Assembly: GCA_038503035.1 (NCBI GenBank)
Contig: JAVSML010024436.1
Span: 186,001-250,000, forward strand
DNA length: 64,000 nucleotides
From: Crocodylus rhombifer
Taxonomy: Eukaryota > Chordata > Crocodylia > Crocodylidae
Direction of reading: 5' to 3'
In this document: piece after piece, positions 12,172 through 23,600 of the stretch
Layout: each line of letters opens with the position of its first letter
Numbering within the stretch: the stretch's first letter is position 1
The notes under the pieces: generated by a model
The model's database searches: none
Told to the model about the DNA's origin: nothing
The model's input: the letters and a program-made list of their open reading frames with translations, nothing else
Position numbers and translations under genes: made by a program

Positions 12172-13221
12172 TGTGAGGGGGCCAAGGCCCCAGGGGGCCA
12201 GGGTCGGGCGGGGAACGCCGGAGTTCCGCCCAACTTCCGGGGCCCGACCCGGAAGTGTGGCCGGGGGCTTAGCGTTTCCCGGAACTCGGACCGGGCCGGA
12301 CCAGGACCGGCCCAGGAGAATAAAAGGGGCCCACCTACCCCAAGCAGAGGAGGACTGAGGCTCCAGCCGGAGCCTGCACCGGGAGCTGCGGAGCCGGGAG
12401 CCACATGGCAGGAGCCGGCAGCGGCGGAGCCAGGAGACACGTGGCCGGAGCCGGCGGCAGCAAAGCCGGGAGCCGCGGAGCTAGGAGCCACGCGGCAGGA
12501 GCAGGCGGCAGCGAAGCCGGGAGCCGCGGAGCCGGGAGCCACGCGGCAGGAGCCGGCGGCGGCGGCGGCGCGGGGAGCTGCGGAGCCCAGAACCACACCA
12601 CAGGAGCCAGCAGAGCCAGGAGCAGTGGAGCCAGAGGCGGCGGCGACTCGAGACAACGAACCGGTAACGAGGGGGTTGGCGGCAGCCGTGCCGGAGGTGA
12701 CCGGAACGGGAGGTTCTGTTGAAGGGACCCTTCTCCGGCGACTGCGGGCAGTTTGGCCGCGGGAGAAGCCCCGAGGGCAGGGAGGTAAACCTCGCACCCC
12801 CCCCCCCGGGTCTCGAAGGACAGTCGATAGGGGTACGGATACCCCAGACCCGTCGGAGCTAGCGGCACCTGGACAGGCCAGGTACCGTAAGGACTCCTGA
12901 AGAAGGTCCTGCAGTGCGAGGGCGGTACCCCCACTGCAGGACTGGTACACGGACAAGGGAGCCCTCCTGACGGAGGCTAAACCCCGGAGGACCGGGCGAG
13001 GGTGTAGGGGAGGAGGAGCCCTCAGGACCCCTGGACCTTGGAGACGAGGTACCCCATCCGGACCGCCAGCTTCCCCGCATGGGTGAACCCCCATATTACA
13101 TCAAGTCGTGGCAGGCGAGATCAGCGGAAGCGGGAACGGCCCGTCGCGTACTCCCCTCCTCTCCAGGGGCCGTACGGGGATAGGGGGACTCACGGTAGGT
13201 GACGCACCCCATCCCCTCACA
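12172..13221 (+). mobile_element. solo LTR (1,050 bp) inserted in CR1 ORF2
   Basis: Starts TGTGAGGGG and ends CCCCTCACA, a 9-bp perfect inverted terminus with the canonical TG...CA. It is flanked by the 5-bp duplication CTGGG at 12167-12171 and 13222-13226. Removing the insert and one CTGGG restores the CR1 frame I-L-G-K-I-L across the joint, which proves the boundaries. A TATA-like AATAAAAGG lies at 12319-12327. Downstream is a GC-rich leader with a 51-bp tandem repeat. The shared motif TCAAGTCGTGGCAGG is at 13101-13115, 106 bp before the 3' end. No internal retroviral genes accompany it, so it is the relic of LTR-LTR recombination. Orientation is assigned from the TATA position and the motif. 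Confidence 0.9.
12387..12640 (+). repeat. 51-bp GC-rich tandem repeat inside the LTR
   Basis: About four and a half copies of a unit of roughly 51 bp built on gcggagccgggagccacg and gcaggagccggcggcag, with unit-to-unit differences. Since 51 is a multiple of three, all frames stay open, which gives long low-complexity frames on both strands here (105 codons plus, 310 and 199 codons minus). These frames are composition artefacts, not genes. Confidence 0.8.
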
Positions 13222-14469
13222 CTGGGGAAGATCCTAGAAAAGTTTATTAAGGAGGCCATCCTTGAGGGACTGGCCCAGGCTAACATTCTAAGGAATAGCC
13301 AGCATGGGTTTGTTGCCGGTAGGTCTTGTTTGACCAATCTCATTTCCTTCTATGACCAGGTGACCTATCACCTGGACAAGGGAGAAGAGGTTGATGTCAT
13401 ATATCTTGACTTCAAAAAAGCTTTTGATCTGGTATCCCATGATCACCTCTTGGCCAAACTGCCCAGTTGTGGCCTTGGCTCCACCACGATCCGCTGGCTG
13501 GGAAACTGGCTCCGTGGTCGGACCCAGAGGGTTGTAATTGATGGCAGTCACTCATCATGGTGCCCTGTGACCAGTGGGGTCCCTCAAGGCTCTGTCCTAG
13601 GACCCATACTGTTCAACATCTTCATTAATGATGTGGACATTGGAGTTAGGAGTGGACTGGCCAAGTTCACCGATGACACCAAACTTTGGGGCAAAGCATC
13701 CACGTCAGAAGATAGGCAGGTGATCCAGGCTGACCTGGACAAGTTCAGCAAATGGGCAGACGAGAACCTCATGGTGTTTAACACCGAAAAATGCAAGGTT
13801 CTCCACCTTGGGAGGAAAAACCTGCAGCACCCTTACAGGCTCGGCAGTGCTACGTTGGTTAGCACTACAGAAGAAAGAGACTTGGGGGTCATCATTGACC
13901 ACAAGATGAACATGAGCCTGCAATGCGATGTTGCGGCTAGTAAAGCGACCAAAATGCTGGCTTGCATCCATAGATGCTTCTCAAGCAAATCCCGGGACGT
14001 CATTCTCCCCTTGTACTCGGCCTTGGTGAGGCCGCAGCTGGAGTACTGCGTCCAGTTTTGGGCTCCACGATTCAAAAAGGATGTGGAGAAGCTTGAGAGA
14101 GTCCAGAGGAGAGCCACGCGCATGATCAGAGGTCAGGAAAACAGATCTTACGATGACAGGCTGAGAGCCATGGGACTCTTTAGCCTGGAAAAGCGTAGGC
14201 TCAGGGGTGATCTGATGGCCACCTATAAATTTATCAAGGGTGACCACCAGGATCTCGGGGAATGTTTTTTCACCAGAGCGCCCCAAGGGATGACGAGGTC
14301 GAACGGTCACAAACTCCTGCAAGACCGTTTCAGGCTGGACATAAGGAAGAATTTCTTTACTGTCCGAGCCCCCAAGGTCTGGAACAGTGTGCCAGCGGAG
14401 GTGGTTCAAGCACCTACACTGAACACCTTCAAGAGTAAATTGGATGTTTATCTTGCTGGGATCCTATGA
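13222..14469 (+). pseudogene. CR1 ORF2 fragment: reverse transcriptase and C-terminus
   Basis: Open frame 13108-14469 (453 codons). The first 38 residues are LTR-derived; CR1 begins at 13222. Reverse-transcriptase motifs: YLDFKKAFD with the first catalytic aspartate at residue 101, SGVPQGSVLGP at 156-166, and the second catalytic block as FTDD at 187-190 where most CR1 copies have FADD. The C-terminal half has the usual CR1 order: [68 protein letters not shown], and a stop after FKSKLDVYLAGIL. No frameshift or internal stop is seen, so this is a young copy. It lacks its own start. Confidence 0.9.
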
Positions 14470-14666
14470 CCCCAGCTGACTTCCTGCCCGTTGGACAGGG
14501 GGCTGGACTCGATGCTCTTCCGAGGTCCCTTGCAGCCCTGATGTCTATGAAATCTATGAAATTATAACAAAACTCACTGAGTGCTAAGTGAAATCAGGCA
14601 TCAATTTAAAATAAGCATTATAGAGAAATAGTGTTAAGCAAAACAGCGTTAAGCAGGGGTTGCCTG

Positions 14667-15055
14667 TACCAGGAGGAAACCTTCTGTTCACAACACTTGA
14701 ATTAAGATTTGACTATTAGCAAACATCTCCACCATGACCCAATTAACTTGGCTGGAAAGGACTGGCCAGTAAGAAACTTGTCACTCACAAGAGTCTCCCT
14801 TGACAACCCAAGCAAATTAAAATGCTACAACTGATTTATTAGCAAGAGAGAGTGAAAGCTCAACTTCAGTGGGAAACCTCCCTTCTAACATAAACAAACC
14901 AGCTTCAAAAAGAGACTGAGAAGTTGTATCAAAACCACTGGCCCCATGCCAGAAAAAAAAAAAAGACCAAAACACCGTGGTCCTGGTTTCTTTAGTACCT
15001 ACCCCCAGGTTCTTCATCCACTACTGCCAGTGACAAAAGAAGACTAATACTGACT
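14667..15055 (+). repeat. local duplication, copy B, downstream part
   Basis: Continues the match to copy A (7833-8306) from taccagga to agactaatactgac. Compared with copy A it has scattered substitutions and a longer A-run near 14953-14964. With 11104-11201 it forms a 487 bp copy once the nested insertions are removed. Confidence 0.8.
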
Positions 15056-16128
15056 ACTTCTGCACTGTTTCCATAAAGTGTTAAAATTGAATGGACAGAG
15101 TTAATGACTAGGGAAGAATGAAAGCATGCCCACATTGTACCTGTTTTAATTCAATATTATTGGCCTCTATTTGCATGAACTTCAAATTCTTTTTTTTTTA
15201 TCCTAACATATGGAGCCGACACATTGCCTAAGAACATGTGCCATCTTTCTACTACTGCAAGAATACCAGTTTGTCAACATACTCCAAGTATATTATTACT
15301 GAATGTTTCTAAAATAAATGTGTTCCCACAGAGGACTAATAAATCATAAGAGGATTTTTTAATATGTCGAAAGTAGTCATCAGAATGAATTTCAACATCA
15401 ATTAACACTATGTTCATATTGAGTCAGCAGCAAGCTGAAACTCCTGGAATAACATTTAAGTGGAAAAAATACATAAAGAATTTACTTAGGTTTGGTTTTC
15501 ATTATGAGAAATGAAAATCAAACCATAAAAATCCCACCCAAGATTCATACAATATAAAAGGCTATACAAAAAGTAGAATTAAAATCTTACTTGTATTTTA
15601 TTTAAATACATGCACCATCAGACAAGCATAGGACTTTTTTTTCAACTTTAGGGACAAATAAATGCCAAAAATTCATCAACTGTCAAGCAGATGGCCGTCT
15701 TCAAAGCAGCATAGACCTAGCTCTTAAAAATGTTTGCATTCAATTTTCATTGTGGCATGCTGCCAAAAGTTTTCTTGAGGAACATAATTGACAGAAAGGA
15801 AATAGAGATTAACAGTTCAACTCACCAAAACCTAAATGGAATTTCATGGGGCAAAGAAAGCACTCCTCTAGAGAACAGCCATTCTCTCTGCTCTGTTTCA
15901 TAGGCTTGCTACAAACATCAGATGTGTAAGCGTCTCAAAAAAGTTGCTTTTGTAGTAGGATATAGTAGGTAACATACGGAGGAAGAGCTGGTAGCAACCC
16001 CAGTAATTCACTGAATTCAAGATGAGAAGTTTAATTACATTAGAACTACTGAACTTGTGCTGAGTATTGATAATGTTGTTGAGAAGCTGCAGTAAATGAC
16101 ACTGGAAATGAGCAAGTCAAAGGTCTTA
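15056..16128. other. gene-free stretch
   Basis: AT-rich sequence without recognisable exon, RNA or complete transposon. Confidence 0.5.
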
Positions 16129-16130
16129 TA

Positions 16131-16487
16131 CAGTAAAAGCTGCACTATCCAGCATCTTACAAGCCAGCATGCTCCATTAACCAGCATGCCGACTTGTAAG
16201 ACAAAGTGAAACCAGAAGTGCCCACCGTGGCACTTCTGGTTTCTCCGAGTCCCCACGGCCTGGGGCAAAACAGCTTGCACTGCCGAGCCCCCATGGCCCA
16301 GAGGCATAACAGGCTGCGCAGGGCCTGCCTACCTGTCCCGCAGGGCCCATGGGACAGGCGGTGATGCCGTGGGAGGGGCAGACGGGTGGCAGGAGAAGCG
16401 ACGGCCAGGGCTAGTCAATTAACTGGCATATTTTGTTATCCGGTATCCCCCATTCCCGGGGGATGCTGGATAACAGAGCTTTTACTG
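16131..16487. mobile_element. Tigger/pogo-like non-autonomous element
   Basis: 357 bp. Terminal inverted repeats begin CAGTAAAAGCT on both sides and continue as TATCCAGCATC, with mismatches between. TA flanks at 16129-16130 and 16488-16489. The GC-rich interior shows no transposase. Confidence 0.8.
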
Positions 16488-16563
16488 TATCAGGTTCCAC
16501 CACAGTTTAATGATGCATAAATTATAAATTTGAAAATACTGCAATTAAGTTGCTTATTGGTAT

Positions 16564-16711
16564 ATTTCATAGATTTCACAGACATTAGGGCTGGAAGGGA
16601 CCTTGGAAGATCATAGAGTCCAGCCCCCTGCCCCAGGGGCAGGAAGTCAGCTGGGGTCATAGGATCCCAGCAAGATAAGCATCCAAATTTCTCTTGAAGC
16701 CATTCAAATAT
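16564..16711 (-). mobile_element. CR1 3'-end fragment
   Basis: Reads on the minus strand as the last ~150 bp of a CR1: ctgggatcctatgaccccagctgacttcc, then gggctggactc, then ccttccagccctaatgtctgtgaaatctatga. It stops abruptly at 16711 where LTR-like sequence begins, so the LTR probably interrupted it. Confidence 0.85.
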
Positions 16712-17460
16712 TGTCACACGCTTGGGTATTCTGCCTTAGCTGGAGTCTGAAGCCCCTAGTGGCCAAACTGGCCCGCCCATATTCCCCATCTCCAATCTCA
16801 CTCCTGCCACGACTTCATGTCACATATATAAAAAGAGGAGGATACCCATAGAGGTCAGGGTGGCCTAATCCTTGATGCCTTTTTCTTCTCTGCCCACACT
16901 ATGAGAGTCTTAGTCATCTTAGGGGCTAGAGTCATAACCTCCAGTAACACCCATGTCTTGCAGATGACTTATTTGGCTCCTTGTAGGGGATCTCTTGGTC
17001 CAAAACAGACTCTGACCCTGCATGCCCCAAACCCTGGTCTGGGCTTCAGCCTTCTTGACCTCTGCCTTTATCTGACTGAGATCCCTCAGTATAGGTTCCC
17101 TGCTGAAGGCTCTGGGCTGTTGGGCCCCAGCCCCATATGTCTCTGACCAAAGCTGCTCTTGCAAGCACGCACCCCTGGCATCCTGTTCCATGGCCTCTAG
17201 ACATCCCCTACAGCTACAATCTGGTCCTCGGGTCACAAACTTAAATAAAGGAAAGAAAACCAACACACAAAGGATTAACCGTTTGATTCTAAATCAAACT
17301 CAACCCCCCTCAGGGCCACCTTCATAAGGAATAGCCTCAGATCCCCCCAGCCTCAGGGTACCTACCTCCTTTTTTCTTGGCAGCCAGCTCAGCCTCCCAA
17401 CTCCTTCCCCTGCAGCCTGAAGGCCTGAACTGCCCACTCCAGCTCAGATTGTAGAAGATA
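16712..17460 (-). mobile_element. LTR, 3' end at 16712 (minus strand), 5' end undefined
   Basis: On the minus strand the sequence ends ...GCGTGTGACA at 16712, in the middle of a CR1. The motif TGAAGTCGTGGCAGG is at 16803-16817, 91 bp before that end, as in the other LTRs here. The matching TG start and target duplication were not found. The unit may continue past the CR1 at 17465-17830 to about 18056, where minus-strand sequence starts TGTTAACAG. A 116-codon minus-strand frame (16919-17266) lies inside, with no recognised domain. Confidence 0.5.
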
Positions 17461-17464
17461 CTGG

Positions 17465-17830
17465 GGAAGAGATGACTGAGGGGGGACTTGGTGGCCATCT
17501 ATAAGGATTCAAGGAGTGAATACCAGGAGCTGAGACAAAAACTGTTCACTAGGGTGTCCCAGGGGAGGCCAAGGAGCAAAGGCCATAAACTGTTAGAGGT
17601 TGGTTTCACATTGGATGCAAGGAAGAACCTTCTTTACAGTAAGGGTGACCACAATATGCAATAGACTTCCCAAGAAGGTGGTGCAATTCCTAATCTTAGA
17701 AATCTTCAAGAGGAAACCAAACAGACACTTTTCTGGGATCATTCGATCTCAGCAGTATTCCTGCCCAGATCACGGGCGTTGGACTCAATCTTTTGAGGTC
17801 CCTTCCAGCCCTTAATTTCTATGATTCTTA
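17465..17830 (+). mobile_element. CR1 3'-end fragment
   Basis: Starts near gagatgactgaggggggacttggtggcc (CR1 RRLRGDLV region) and runs through the FFTVR...NRLPKKVV block to a tail tttctatgattctta. About 365 bp with stops and frameshifts. Plus orientation, opposite to the fragment at 16564. Confidence 0.85.
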
Positions 17831-18390
17831 CACACAAGCCCTGCCTCATCTGGTCGACCCATTGCTGACCCTAGAGATGATCCCAGCAGTTCCTACTCAA
17901 CCTAATGAGCTGTTGAGCTGTTCTTATCCTGCAGCCTTTCCAAGGTTCTTGGCAGGCTTCAACCTCAAGGCTAGAGTTTTTGTTGGGACTAGCTGTTGCA
18001 ACAGCCAGCCCACACAGGCTACAAAAGTCCTGCTCTCCCTCTAATTACTGTTAACAGGGTTGGGGTTCCTTTAACCTAGATCATGATTAACAGAGTAGAA
18101 TTGGTTTAAAATCTGACATTCCTTTTTACTATACTTGATGTCGATGGCATGAAATGGGGCAAGTATTTTACACATTTTCATAAATACAGACAAGTTTCTT
18201 AAAAGGTCATACTCGGGTCTTGTATTTCTTATATATGGAGCTAAATAAATAAAAGTAATTGTCAACCACAAATGTTATACCTCACACTTGTTAACAAGTT
18301 GACAGGCTAAAAGTTCTGAAGCATATGACAAATTAGTTAAAAATGAATCTGTGGGAGGCTACTTATTAACAGACAAAAAGCCACACTTAC
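17831..18390. other. no gene seen; possibly rest of the LTR at 16712
   Basis: The first ~225 bp could be the distal part of the minus-strand LTR that begins at 16712. The remainder is AT-rich sequence without features. Confidence 0.35.
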
Positions 18391-19630
18391 TAATCAGCAG
18401 GGATCTGGGTTTTCCACTTACCACAAAAATCCACAGCAAACCCTGGATTTTCTCATTTTAAAGGAGAAAAATGTGGGAAACAGTGGTTTTCCCCTTGCAG
18501 ACTGGCAGAGTTCCAGCCTGCAAAGGGCTCAAGAGAGCTGGAGAAGCGAGGTCAGGCAGGAGGCCCCACGTGCATGTTTGTATGTACATGGCCACCAGGC
18601 AGCCTGGAGAGCAGCCCACCACAGGTAAGTCTGTCAGCTGGAGGGGGTGGGCAGGGGCTGTGGACTGAGGCCACCATAGTGAGGATGACAGGGAAGGAGT
18701 TGGGCTGGAGGCACTGCCCAATTGGGGCAGTGCATGACGCTTGGCGCCTGGAGCCAGAATGTCTGGTCACGGAGCCCAGACAGCTTGTCCATGGGGCAAG
18801 GGGGGAGGGGCAGCTCCCTGCCACTATGCACACTCCCAGGGGGGCATAGGAGACACCTGCCCCCCAGATTTGAGCGCAAGACAGAGGCAGGCTGTGGGCT
18901 TGGGCTTCCTGCCCTGCTGCCCTCCTCCTAGGGACTCTGCAGCCCAGTGGAAGGGACCGAGCATGACAGGACAGCATGGGGTGAGGAAGCTCAATGCTGT
19001 TGCCACAAGCCCTGCATGCCATGGCAAGGTGTTCCTTCCCACCCAGCAGTGTGGAGCTCCCAGCGGTGGCACCAAGCCTCCCTGCCTGGCCCTGCTGTGC
19101 CAAGTCCTGCCTGCTGGGCTGCAGAAGCCCTGGGAGAAGGGCAGCAGGGCGAGGAGCCCCAGGCCCATAGCAGACAGCCTACACCTGCCTCCCACACAGG
19201 CTCTGCTCCAGCTGTGCCACTCACAAGGGAAGGGAAGCTGGGCTCTATGCTCTGCTCCACCGTAGCAGCTGCTGCTTCCCACGGGCAGCAGCTGGGGCTC
19301 TGGCACTGCTGAGGGGGGCAGGGGCTGCGAACCTGGGTCCCTGACCCTGTAGCCCTGGCTGCTGGAAGCCCCCTCCAGCAGGGCTGGGGAGGTGCAGACT
19401 GAGGGGCACCAGCAGGACTGGGGGGCTGTGGCAGGGCACCAGCATATCAGGGCTGCTCAGCACCACAAAGCAGTGAGGAGGGAGACAGCCGCAGCTGGAC
19501 TCATGTTCTGGTGAGCAAAGGAGCAGGGGAGCTCTGATTTTCCATGATAAAAAACCCAAAAATCAAAACACATAAATATATAAGTATTTAGAATTAATTT
19601 TATTATAATGATCGAGGCACTGGCTGGCTT

Positions 19631-19762
19631 CCAGATTGCTTTAAAATTGTAAATATAAATCAATAAAATATTGTGTTCAACTGATACATATAGATATATA
19701 TGTGTGTATCAGTTGAACACAATATTTTATTGATTTATATTTACAATTTTAAAGCAATTTGG
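19631..19762. repeat. near-perfect palindrome, 57-bp arms
   Basis: Arms 19631-19687 and 19706-19762 are reverse complements with a single mismatch, separated by an 18-bp AT-rich loop. Each arm contains ttgctttaaaattgtaaat. The transcript of either strand would fold to a 57-bp hairpin. Confidence 0.95.
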
Positions 19763-19763
19763 A

Positions 19764-19765
<2 letters not shown>

Positions 19766-19800
<35 letters not shown>
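19766..19800. repeat. (AC)n microsatellite
   Basis: 35 bp of uninterrupted AC dinucleotide, adjoining the right arm of the 19631-19762 palindrome. Confidence 0.95.
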
Positions 19801-19802
<2 letters not shown>

Positions 19803-20451
19803 GGCACTTCATTTTAATCATGGAAAAACATGGGTTTTGGTGTTTTTAAATCAGAGAATTTGCTCTTTTTAAAACAGAGACAACCAGGAACCTTGCTAAT
19901 CAGACTTATGTTTACCTTCTGCATCCTTTCAGATAGCCCACAACCAAGCCGTCTGGAAAGAGAATTCTGTAGCTTTTGGATAAGCAGACCAGCTATCAAA
20001 AAAAGCTTTTGTTAAAAAAAATATTAAATCAGAGGCAGTACATACTGACCGATGTTACTGCCTATAACAATAGCATTTACAAATTCAACTTGCTAAACTA
20101 AAAACAAGTTTGGGTCTAAATAGCAAAACATTTTCCAAGATCAAAGCCAAAAGTTATTAAAAATTACTTATGAAGCCATCCAAAACAGGAGCTACTGCAG
20201 CCAAAATTTGCACAATATCAGCACCATTAAAACAAATAAGCAGAGTACTTTTCTACTGAGCAAAATTTCAATTTTTCAGTTCATAACACAAAACCACTAC
20301 TTTATACATATGTAATCCAACCCAACAGGACCAGAGAGGGTAAATATTGCCTCAAAATGTTTTCTGAGCACCAAGAACTGCTCTGCTACATTTTTAAACT
20401 ATAGACTGCCATTGCTGGATTGGGAAGAGATAGAGAGAGAAAGAACTAAAC

Positions 20452-20594
20452 CAGAGATTATCAATTCCTGGGCCATGGCCCAGTGGGTGGGAGTATCCTT
20501 ACCCATCTGCTGGCTCGAAATTCCAGTCACGGTCAGCTGTGACTGCTGGGCCATGGCTTGCCGGGCTGCAGCATAAAAAGTTTGAGAACTCCTG
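20452..20594. mobile_element. short hAT-like MITE
   Basis: 143 bp. The right end reads, as reverse complement, CAGGAGTTCTCAAACTTTTT, a typical hAT terminus; the left end CAGAGATTATCAATTCCTGG is its diverged partner. 8-bp flanks aactaaac (20444-20451) and aactaagc (20595-20602) match at 7 of 8. Confidence 0.75.
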
Positions 20595-20602
20595 AACTAA
20601 GC

Positions 20603-23600
20603 CAATTGCTTCCATAACTTCTGCTGCAGTTATGCTGCTGGTCACTCTGCACCTTACAGTTCTGCCTGACTTTTCAATATTCCCAGCTTCTTCTGCAGAG
20701 GAGAAGCAAAAATAATAGCTACAGAACTAGATAGTCTCCAAGGTGTCACCTGCCCTGCCTTCTGCAGACCTATAGAAAGCAAAGCACCCAGACTTTCAAC
20801 TCCAGATGTCTGCAGCAACCTTTCTACCAGTGGCTAGGCACTGGCACCTCAGAAGCATTCAGCTCCTACTTTAAACCTACTGATAAAAGACATGGGAAAG
20901 TGGACAGCAATGAGGACTGGTTTCTGCAACCTTGACAGAGCTGCAGAAGCACATGGACTGATACTGAGCCCACAAGTGTCTTGGTACCATTCACAGACTG
21001 AGTCAGCAGGGTGTGTGCAGTGGCTGTGAGCCATGCATGACCTTGCACAAGTCCCAGCAGTCCAGCCGTTTGCTTCGCAAGGCAAAACGAACTCTCACTC
21101 TTTTCTTATTAAGTAGTACTGGAACACATACTTAGTGAAAGAAACCAGATCGCATTGCAGGTCTCTTACTGAAACAAGTTGCATGAATTTTTCTCCATGC
21201 CTTTGTTCTCTCTCTCATGCTCAAAAGGAGAATTGTAAAAATGTTAAATAGGTAATTCCAAGAGAAGTGGCATCACAGGAATCCCTATAGCAAATATAAT
21301 CAAAGCAGCATCCCACCCTGATACCTGCACTGGCACACCAATTTAATTCTAGAGTACAGCTGCTCCTGTACATTAGAAAACAGAGGGTTTTATCTGAAAG
21401 GTTTTCCAGTAGAGCAAGACACTTATTAGAACTCATGGGTTTCTATTTCTAATATTACAAGCAGCTGATTTTGAGCTAAGTCACTCATGCTGCCAATGGA
21501 CCCAAGCTACAAACAGTAAATACTTCTGAACTCACAAAAACACTTAAAGAAGGTGTACATTAAAGTTGGTAGGGTGAAAAAGATAAAGGCAACATAGACC
21601 CAATTTTCAGCTTCTGAGCATCTGCTACTCCTACCACTGACTTCATTTAGTTTGTTATGTTCATATAGCCCATTAAAAGAAAATTATGTGCAAAGCATCA
21701 ACATTAATATATAAAATAAATAAATAAATGACCGCACTCTGCTTTTACTACAGAGTTAATAATTAGGGTGTCTCATCTTGTTTTGCTGAAGACCAATACA
21801 GTATTTCAGTCCCATTACTACATTATATACTGAGCTACAGAAAACCATTCTGGGTCTCAAACAGGGCACTTCACTTTTAAGATAAAGCAACTTAAGCAAG
21901 AGAAAGCTGGGCACCTTAGAGACGAATCATTCCCTATGCTCTGACTTCAGACCAACACTACGACCTCTCTTGATCACTAGAGTTAATTATTTCCATCTAC
22001 AAGGATCTTGTGTGAAGCTCCATTTAAAATCTGTGAGCATTAGATTGTAAAACATTAAATTACTGGAAAAGATACAAAGGAAGGCATTAGATCAGCTTGA
22101 GAAATGGAGAAAAATCTTACAGATTAGTCTTTACCTCAGAAAAGGTTCTGAGGAAACCTGATCACTGTACAAAAGAAGATGGATTTTTGTAAGTACGCCT
22201 GTCAAAAAGGTCTAAAGTTTGGGAGACTGTTTAAACATTTACAGTCAATTTCACTTCTTGTTTGCATGAAAAAAAATGTATTCACAGGAGTGTTGGACAG
22301 TACTTCAGAATTTTGTTAGTTTTATTTGAACTACAGACAAACCTAGTCAGTTCACTGAGAAGGAAAAAAAATAAACCCCATTCTTCAAAGTTCTCTCTCT
22401 GCCTGCTTTTCTCTTACCACCCTTCATGCAATACATTTCACAAGTGATGTACAAAAACTGGGGCTCCAAGAGAGGGGAGAAAAGGGGTGGATCTGAGGAA
22501 ATATTACTGTTGTCTAAAACTCACTTTGGGGAAAATAAGGGAAATACTGAAACACTGGAGCAGTTCCAAGCATTATTCTCATTTTACAAGCTGCAAGTAG
22601 AAAGCAACCCAGGCACTGTTTAATATCCCAGAACAGATTCTGCTCATCTCTACTTAGGCTGGCTCCCTTAATATAGTCCACAAAAAAAAAAAGAAAGGCA
22701 ATAGGCAAGTATGGATTTTCTTGCAAGTATAAGTAGTTTTATTTGGCAGGAATAAAGGGAGAAATTCTGTCTTTTTTATTTCCTGTACCCATTAATGCAA
22801 CAGTATGTTTATGCAGTGTGGCTCAATTTCACTTGGTTACATAAAACTAGGAGCAAAAGAAAAATAACTGAAGCTGCATGCGTGACTTCAGGACACAGTA
22901 AGATATTTTATCAAGTTACTTTACAAAAAATTGTATTCATCATCTTTGGGGCTAGGAGTGAATGAGTTTGATTTAATTAAGGCTTAAGTTCTCCATGCAC
23001 AGTTTCTACTCAGACTTCCTTACCAGCACTTGCATACAACTTTGTTAAAACCCTGCCCAGATCATTTTACAAAACGAAATGCTGCATGTTATTAACTGGA
23101 CACCACAGCTTCATGGTTAAGGCAGCAACTGGGCTATTACGAATCCCCCTCCTCTAGACCAATAGTTTACTGACAGGTTTAGCTACCTTGCTTCAACATT
23201 TTGTAAAAGTTGAAGCTGAAGAACAGAAATAGCTGATTCTTTTAAAACACTGGAAAGAGATGCTTCAATAGCAAAACAGACAAAACTCTCACAGGTGCTG
23301 AACTCAGTGGTGGCTGCCAGGGGTATTGCCCAGGCAAGGTAAATTATAGAATCAGTGCCCAAGGAAGAAGATATCATACATCAAATCTGTATTGAAAGAA
23401 AGAGAGCTCAATTTATTTAAAAGATGTTTTAAACTATTTCCCAAATCAAGAAGTGTATAGAGGTTAAGAGCCTTCACTATCCATAGGAAAAAAAAATTAG
23501 TAAGCATCCTCTACACTCCTGTTGACATCCCACTGCTTCTCTGCTGTGATAACCTACAATACCCTCTCATCTGTGATCAGCCTAGGTATCAGACAGCAAC

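Larger units (their letters stand above)
11340..14563 (+). mobile_element. CR1 LINE, 5'-truncated, interrupted by a solo LTR
   Basis: The CR1 covers the linker after the endonuclease, the reverse transcriptase and the 3' end, ending in atgtctatgaaatctatgaaat, a degenerate CR1 tail. The 5' boundary is near 11340, judged from where the encoded protein starts to look like CR1; the endonuclease is absent. At 12172-13221 the frame is broken by an inserted LTR. Without that insert the CR1 is about 2.17 kb. CR1 elements usually lack target duplications, and none is claimed. Its insertion into a 240 bp MITE shows that the MITE was there first. Confidence 0.9.
11202..14666 (+). mobile_element. Tigger/pogo-like MITE, split by a CR1
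   Basis: Left end CAGGTAACCCCCACTTAGCA and the reverse complement of the right end CAGGCAACCCCTGCTTAACG are imperfect terminal inverted repeats, flanked by TA on both sides (11200-11201, 14667-14668). TA duplication is typical of Tc1/mariner/pogo superfamily elements. Further in, both sides carry the aagtgttaagc / gtgttaagca motif in opposite orientation. Only about 240 bp belong to this element (about 11202-11340 and 14565-14666); the rest is a later CR1 with its own LTR. No transposase remains. Confidence 0.75.
18391..19902. mobile_element. mosaic MITE-like element with inverted ends
   Basis: Left end taatcagcagggatctggg and the reverse complement of the right end (tgattagcaaggttcctgg) form imperfect inverted termini. 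The same terminus type bounds 32108-32440. Next to the left end is a module (ggagaaaaatgtgggaaac ... ccttgcagactggcag ... ttccagcctgcaa) that recurs at 26644-26710. The centre (about 18480-19530) is GC-rich and the right third is AT-rich with a long palindrome and a CA repeat. Long frames in the GC-rich part on both strands are composition artefacts with no domain. Confidence 0.5.

Noticed and set aside
12162..13094. 310-codon minus-strand frame in the GC-rich LTR
   Set aside because: Antisense to a codon-phased minisatellite; low-complexity Pro/Ala/Ser-rich product, no domain, fully explained by composition.
16712..18056. Complete LTR from 18056 to 16712 with a CR1 nested inside
   Set aside because: The proposed start TGTTAACAG is not complementary enough to the end, and the flanks (gggtt versus aatat) do not duplicate.
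18552..19312. Several overlapping 100-180 codon frames on both strands
   Set aside because: GC-rich interior of a repeat element; all six frames are open to similar degrees and none has a protein family pattern.
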